Shown in pieces: positions 6,334-8,841 of a DNA stretch of 8,841 nt (within the stretch, counting starts at the first letter, position 1; every line of letters begins with the position of its first letter). A program made the translations under genes and the position numbers. Source of the DNA: Promethearchaeota archaeon. GTDB taxonomy: Archaea > Asgardarchaeota > Lokiarchaeia > Sigyniarchaeales > SOKP01. Below the pieces are notes generated by a model. The model searched no databases. It saw nothing but the letters and a program-made list of their open reading frames with translations, and was not told where the DNA came from. The stretch lies in contig JAUWNA010000064.1 in assembly GCA_030612905.1 (NCBI GenBank), forward strand, positions 1 to 8,841. The letters are read 5' to 3'.

Positions 6334-7244
6334 TGTTGGGTAAAAGTTTTACTATTATTGGCGGTTCTGGCGGAATGGGTAAAGTTTTTGGAAGATTTTT
6401 TAAAAAACATGGATTTGAAGTAACCTTATTTGCTCGAAACGAAGATAAATTAAAAAAAGCAGCATTAGAGTTGAGCGTTAATTACGAACTTTCGCTTGAA
6501 AAAAGCGTTAAAAACGCTGACATTGTTATGATCTCAATCCCAATAAGCTCTACTCCTGATATGATAAGAAAAATATCACCACTTTTGAAAGAAAATGTGA
6601 TCGTCTTTGATATTACTTCTTTAAAATATGCCGTTTTTAAAGCACTGACAGAAATAAAAAATAGTTTTCCAGTAAATTGCATTTCACTACATCCCATGTT
6701 TGGTCCAGGAATAAAAAGTATGAAAAACTATTTTATGATGGTATTAAAAGTAGGAGGAACTGACCAATACGACGAATTAATTAATGAACTTTTGAATTTA
6801 TTTAAATTAGATGGATTAATAATTACTGAAACCTTACCAGAGATTCACGATAAGAGAATTGCTCTAACATTAGGCGTTCCACACATGTTGAACATTCTTT
6901 TTCTAAATCTTCTTAGAAGTACCAATGAACCTTTGAATGAATTAACCAAATACACAGGTACTACTTTCTTGCTTCAAAAAGTTTTTGCAGAGAGTATTAT
7001 CCAGAGGGAAATGGAAATGTTTGGAGAAATCCAAATGGAAAATAAAGAGTTTCTTAAAATCTTAGATTTATTCGAAAAATTGCTCCATAAATATAAGAAA
7101 ATAATAGAAGAAAAAGATGTTATAGGTTTTAGTGAAATTTTTTCTCAAAGCTTAGAATATTCAAAAGAAGACAATTACTTTGAGAATTCTTACAAGTACT
7201 TTTATGAATTTATGAATATTTTAAAAAGAGAAAATAAAAAATGA
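6333..7244 (+). CDS. tyrA: TyrA-family prephenate dehydrogenase, stand-alone, with altered substrate arginine
   Basis: Oxidative decarboxylation of prephenate toward 4-hydroxyphenylpyruvate in tyrosine synthesis. 303 residues: an N-terminal Rossmann domain with GGSGGMG (10-16), an FAR end of beta-2 (33-35), DITSLK (93-98) and the catalytic-histidine motif LHPMFGPG (119-126, H120), then an all-helical dimerisation domain with VPHML (H184) and FGEIQMENKEF (230-240). There is no fused chorismate mutase or ACT domain, unlike many bacterial and some archaeal TyrA proteins. In a hand alignment to E. coli and Aquifex TyrA, the prephenate-binding arginine (E. coli R294, Aquifex R250) falls on S221 in AESIIQ, so substrate binding may differ. 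The start codon overlaps the aroE stop by one base. The gene ends 4 nt from the convergent zinc ribbon gene. Confidence 0.88.
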   Translation: MLGKSFTIIGGSGGMGKVFGRFFKKHGFEVTLFARNEDKLKKAALELSVNYELSLEKSVKNADIVMISIPISSTPDMIRKISPLLKENVIVFDITSLKYAVFKALTEIKNSFPVNCISLHPMFGPGIKSMKNYFMMVLKVGGTDQYDELINELLNLFKLDGLIITETLPEIHDKRIALTLGVPHMLNILFLNLLRSTNEPLNELTKYTGTTFLLQKVFAESIIQREMEMFGEIQMENKEFLKILDLFEKLLHKYKKIIEEKDVIGFSEIFSQSLEYSKEDNYFENSYKYFYEFMNILKRENKK

Positions 7245-7248
7245 ATAT

Positions 7249-7617
7249 TTAATTAACTTTTGTTCCACAGAACGCACAAAATTTTAATCCTTCTCTCTCA
7301 GAAAGTTGTACTCCACAGTTGTAGCAAAAATTGGAATTTTCTTCAATTACAGGTTCATTTGATTTGTAAAGCTTAACTTCTTGATAACTTTTAGTTTCGT
7401 TACTTCTTAGAGTTGAATGATTATGAGTTTGTTCCGATAAATTGGGTCGGCAAATAGCTTTACAGTGAATACAATGAGTTGGTTTTTTATCGTAGTAAAT
7501 TGCGAGATAAATAAGTAATCCAAACCCCGCTGTAAATATAAATAAAATAATTACCAAACCTAAATCAATTTCCTCTCTTACTGTAAGAACATTCGTCTTA
7601 CAATTCGAACAATACAT
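7249..7617 (-). CDS. Membrane zinc ribbon protein, LITAF-like split knuckles plus C-terminal zinc ribbon (copy A)
   Basis: 122 residues from the ATG at 7617. The N-terminal half has CSNC (C3/C6), an REEID turn, a hydrophobic helix at about 20-42 (LVIILFIFTAGFGLLIYLAIYY), then CIHC (C49/C52): two CxxC knuckles around a membrane-inserting segment, the plan of the LITAF/SIMPLE zinc ribbon. A polar linker (about 57-95) leads to a second complete ribbon, CYNC (C98/C101) and CAFC (C114/C117), ending GTKVN. It is a clear paralogue of the gene at 8056-8472, with the same 42-residue spacing between the first knuckles. The start is uncertain: the frame is open up to a TTG at 7746, but a strong AAAGGAGGT at 7636-7644 fits best with an ATT at 7624-7626, giving an MTT N-terminus like the paralogue's. 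Function unknown; probably anchored with both ribbons facing the cytosol. Confidence 0.82.
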   Translation of the reverse strand: MYCSNCKTNVLTVREEIDLGLVIILFIFTAGFGLLIYLAIYYDKKPTHCIHCKAICRPNLSEQTHNHSTLRSNETKSYQEVKLYKSNEPVIEENSNFCYNCGVQLSEREGLKFCAFCGTKVN

Positions 7618-7635
7618 TGTTGTAATTTTTTTTTT

Positions 7636-7644
7636 ACCTCCTTT
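7636..7644 (-). promoter_or_regulatory. Strong Shine-Dalgarno sequence that bears on the start of copy A
   Basis: On the minus strand AAAGGAGGT is an almost complete anti-16S match, the strongest I noticed in the window. It stands 18 nt from the ATG at 7617, which is too far, but 9 nt from the in-frame ATT at 7624-7626. A run of ten A residues (7626-7635) separates them, so a length error or slippage in that tract should be considered. Confidence 0.6.
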
Positions 7645-7784
7645 ATCTATTTTCAGAAATTTTATTTCTTCTTTAATTGAAGTTGGTATCAAGAGATTAA
7701 AAAAAATTTGGAGTCCAATTTTTAAAAGAATGTTTATATATTTCAATTTTAAAATTCGTGAGGTTATTAAAAATCAAAATTAAA

Positions 7785-7795
7785 TTTAAGTATAC
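7785..7795 (+). promoter_or_regulatory. Candidate TATA box for the 72-residue ORF
   Basis: TTTAAGTATAC lies about 30 nt ahead of the ATG at 7820, a leaderless-promoter spacing. It lies upstream of, and divergent from, the copy A zinc ribbon gene. Confidence 0.25.
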
Positions 7796-7819
7796 GAATC
7801 TATTTTAGATAGTTCAACA

Positions 7820-8038
7820 ATGGAAAAATTAACATCGTTTCAGGTCTATAGTGCTGGAAACATTGGAACTCTTAATATTTTGGTCGATAAAATATGGGTG
7901 AAAGACAATAGAATCTATTTTAGAGTACATAAAATCCTATCAATTGAAAAACCATACTTGAGAAAGGAAAAAAGCCCCAACATTTATTCTATCCACGAAA
8001 ATGATCTATTTAGTATAAGATGTAGGCTATATTTTTAA
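7820..8038 (+). CDS. Hypothetical 72-residue protein between the two membrane zinc ribbon genes
   Basis: Not recognised. The 72-residue product (MEKLTSFQVYSAGN to RCRLYF) has alternating hydrophobic and polar stretches suggesting beta strands (LNILVDKIWVK, RIYFRVHKIL, LFSIRCRLYF), an overall basic character (KPYLRKEK), one cysteine, and no membrane helix or zinc motif. It fills the 438-nt gap between the two minus-strand zinc ribbon paralogues, divergent from copy A and ending 17 nt from the convergent end of copy B. A TATA-like box sits about 30 nt upstream and no ribosome binding site is seen. The length and plausible amino acid composition favour a gene, but a chance ORF cannot be excluded. 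Confidence 0.45.
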   Translation: MEKLTSFQVYSAGNIGTLNILVDKIWVKDNRIYFRVHKILSIEKPYLRKEKSPNIYSIHENDLFSIRCRLYF

Positions 8039-8055
8039 TGGGGAATTATTATAAA

Positions 8056-8472
8056 TTAAACTTTCGTGCCACAATGTGGGCAAAATTTTGTGTCCTTATT
8101 TTCTAAACGCTCTCCACAAAACGGACAGAAATTCGGTTGTATGTTTTTAACACCTTCAACCGATTCACTATCTGTATATTCAGTTTTTTGCTGCTTTTGC
8201 GTTTCAGTCTGAAAATGATATGGATTTTGAACATTTCGAGCTTTTTGTTCCGCAAGTTGGGCGTAAGGAGCTGTTTTTGTTGTAATTTGTGAGTGACAGT
8301 GAATACAACGATCTTCATTTTTGCCATAATAAATTATTAAATATATAATAAGACCAATTCCTCCCGTAAAACACATTAAAATTATTGCTAATGGCCAATC
8401 TATCTCTTCTCTAACTAATAAAACATTTTGTTTGCAATTAGGACAAAACCCTGTTGGATTTCTTGTTGTCAT
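8056..8472 (-). CDS. Membrane zinc ribbon protein, LITAF-like split knuckles plus C-terminal zinc ribbon (copy B)
   Basis: 138 residues. CPNC (C10/C13), a VREEID turn, a hydrophobic segment at about 26-49 (WPLAIILMCFTGGIGLIIYLIIYY), then CIHC (C56/C59) make up a zinc ribbon interrupted by a membrane helix, the arrangement known from LITAF-domain proteins, which insert a hydrophobic hairpin into the cytosolic face of a membrane. A glutamine-, lysine- and serine-rich linker (about 60-112) probably lacks structure. The C-terminus is a canonical zinc_ribbon_2-type unit, FCPFCGERL with C116/C119 and FCPHCGTKV with C131/C134. The ATG is preceded by AAGGCG at 8-9 nt, a fair ribosome binding site. 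It is the upstream, better-preserved member of the tandem pair with 7249-7617. Its cellular role is unknown; adaptor or membrane-scaffold activity is a guess. Confidence 0.88.
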   Translation of the reverse strand: MTTRNPTGFCPNCKQNVLLVREEIDWPLAIILMCFTGGIGLIIYLIIYYGKNEDRCIHCHSQITTKTAPYAQLAEQKARNVQNPYHFQTETQKQQKTEYTDSESVEGVKNIQPNFCPFCGERLENKDTKFCPHCGTKV

Positions 8473-8551
8473 ACTTATCGCCTTAATTTATTTTTAAATT
8501 AACTTATTAATGTAGATATATTAAGATATTGAATACAGTTACTTAAAATCT

Positions 8552-8569
8552 GGACGTACTTGTACGTCC
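8552..8569. repeat. Perfect 8-bp inverted repeat with CUUG-type loop
   Basis: GGACGTACTTGTACGTCC: two 8-nt arms separated by TT. As plus-strand RNA the top of the stem is a CUUG tetraloop, a stable loop common in rRNA. As DNA it would be a compact dyad for a dimeric regulator, about 80 nt upstream of copy B. Confidence 0.7.
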
Positions 8570-8694
8570 TCTCTATTGACCTGTAACTGAAGGTCTTGAA
8601 CGCCCCATATAGGAACGGTCAAATTGTATCCATATAATATCTTCGTTTATTTTCCCGAAACGAGAATATTTTTCTCCTAGCGAGGGAAACCCTC

Positions 8695-8701
8695 AAAAAA
8701 A
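8695..8701 (-). terminator. T-run downstream of the right-edge ORF
   Basis: On the minus strand a TTTTTTT run occurs about 35-40 nt after the TAG at 8737, just before the GAGGG/CCCTC hairpin. It is a plausible termination site for the gene entering from the right edge. Confidence 0.3.
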
Positions 8702-8736
8702 TTTGCCCCAATGCCAACTTGCGTGCTCTCTTAGTT

Positions 8737-8841
8737 CTATCGTCCCTTTTCTGTAGACCACCTTATTGCGTTCTTTTCTTCTTTTAATTCGTTCAGTTTA
8801 CTAAAGAAACCAACTTGTATCTTCTTATTAGTAATAATTAT
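8737..8841 (-). CDS. C-terminal end of an unidentified protein, truncated by window edge
   Basis: The minus-strand frame is open from the window edge for 34 codons, reading IIITNKKIQVGFFSKLN at the edge and closing ELKEEKNAIRWSTEKGR, then TAG. The peptide looks like a real C-terminus: an amphipathic, charged helix (SKLNELKEEKNAIRW) and a polar tail. It is too short to assign to a family. A chance open frame of 34 codons is possible in AT-rich DNA, where stop codons are frequent, so support is moderate. If real, it is co-oriented with and upstream of copy B. Confidence 0.4.
   Translation of the reverse strand: MIITNKKIQVGFFSKLNELKEEKNAIRWSTEKGR

Larger units (their letters stand above)
8500..8736. 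ncRNA. Candidate structured RNA or regulatory region: GC-rich, hairpin-bearing gap
   Basis: No convincing protein gene lies between copy B and the end of the next minus-strand ORF. Counting bases, 8541-8760 is about 41% G+C, whereas other intergenic stretches such as 3781-3840 and 7741-7800 are about 15-18%. In AT-rich archaea such islands often mark structured RNAs. Perfect stems include 8552-8569 (8 bp), CAGTTAC/GTAACTG (8536-8542 with 8583-8589), TTGACC/GGTCAA (8576-8581 with 8617-8622), TCGTTT/AAACGA (8643-8663) and GAGGG/CCCTC (8682-8694). I could not match it to tRNA, 5S, SRP or RNase P landmarks. A plus-strand TATA-like GATATATTAAG (8514-8524) could start it; strand and ends are unknown. 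Confidence 0.4.

Noticed and set aside
7618..7746. Upstream TTG start for copy A, adding about 43 residues with a hydrophobic stretch
   Set aside because: The extension has no counterpart in paralogue copy B and would translate through a strong Shine-Dalgarno sequence, so it is more likely promoter and leader.
8103..8327. Second minus-strand frame inside copy B
   Set aside because: It overlaps a gene with eight well-placed cysteines; the alternative product is a basic, motif-free shadow.
8596..8625. tRNA-like T-loop (TTCAAGA on the minus strand)
   Set aside because: The flanking five-base arms do not pair and no D arm, anticodon arm or acceptor stem can be built around it.
8500..8736. CRISPR array or insertion sequence end
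   Set aside because: No direct repeats of regular spacing, no long terminal inverted repeats, no target duplication and no transposase motif; the inverted repeats are all different from each other.
8600..8740. Frameshifted extension of the right-edge ORF through the GC-rich gap (a basic peptide of about 50 codons)
   Set aside because: It needs a shift past a stop, has a purine-driven arginine and lysine bias and no family motif; a decayed coding sequence is possible but unsupported.

Overview
The window looks like chromosomal DNA from an AT-rich archaeon, most likely an Asgard (Lokiarchaeia-type) lineage. This is inferred from several things: the type I dehydroquinase and stand-alone archaeal-style TyrA, many tiny zinc-ribbon proteins, TATA-like boxes 25-35 nt ahead of several starts with short or no leaders, T-runs instead of hairpin terminators, and a lipid-type SDR (HSDL2-like) plus an SCP-x/TLP1-like thiolase homologue. 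No marker gene (rRNA, tRNA, ribosomal protein) is present, so the lineage call stays tentative.

Layout. 2-667 (+) is the C-terminal part of an HSDL2-like short-chain dehydrogenase cut by the window edge. 829-2283 (+) holds adenylate kinase and type I 3-dehydroquinate dehydratase (aroD). 2273-3778 (-) is a thiolase-fold protein that overlaps the aroD 3' end tail to tail and lacks the thiolase cysteines. 3877-4050 (-) is a 57-residue double-CxxC zinc ribbon protein. 4175-4699 (-) is a bacterial-type shikimate kinase (aroK). 4800-5354 (-) is a flavoredoxin/flavin-reductase-like FMN protein, divergent from 5464-7244 (+), the overlapping aroE-tyrA pair. 7249-8472 contains two tandem minus-strand paralogues, each with a LITAF-like split zinc ribbon around a membrane helix and a C-terminal zinc ribbon, with a small unknown plus-strand ORF between them. 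8500-8736 is a comparatively GC-rich, hairpin-bearing stretch without a gene, and 8737-8841 (-) is probably the C-terminal end of a further gene.

Functionally the core is aromatic amino acid synthesis: AroD (dehydroquinate to dehydroshikimate), AroE (to shikimate), AroK (to shikimate 3-phosphate) and TyrA (prephenate toward tyrosine). The DHQ-forming enzyme(s), EPSP synthase, chorismate synthase and chorismate mutase are not here. The genes are clustered but split over three transcription units and both strands.

The items most worth a second look are the tandem LITAF-like membrane zinc ribbons (one perhaps started by an ATT codon), the GC-rich structured intergenic region at the right end, the TyrA whose usual prephenate-binding arginine appears to be serine, and the bacterial-type shikimate kinase in an archaeal-looking cluster.
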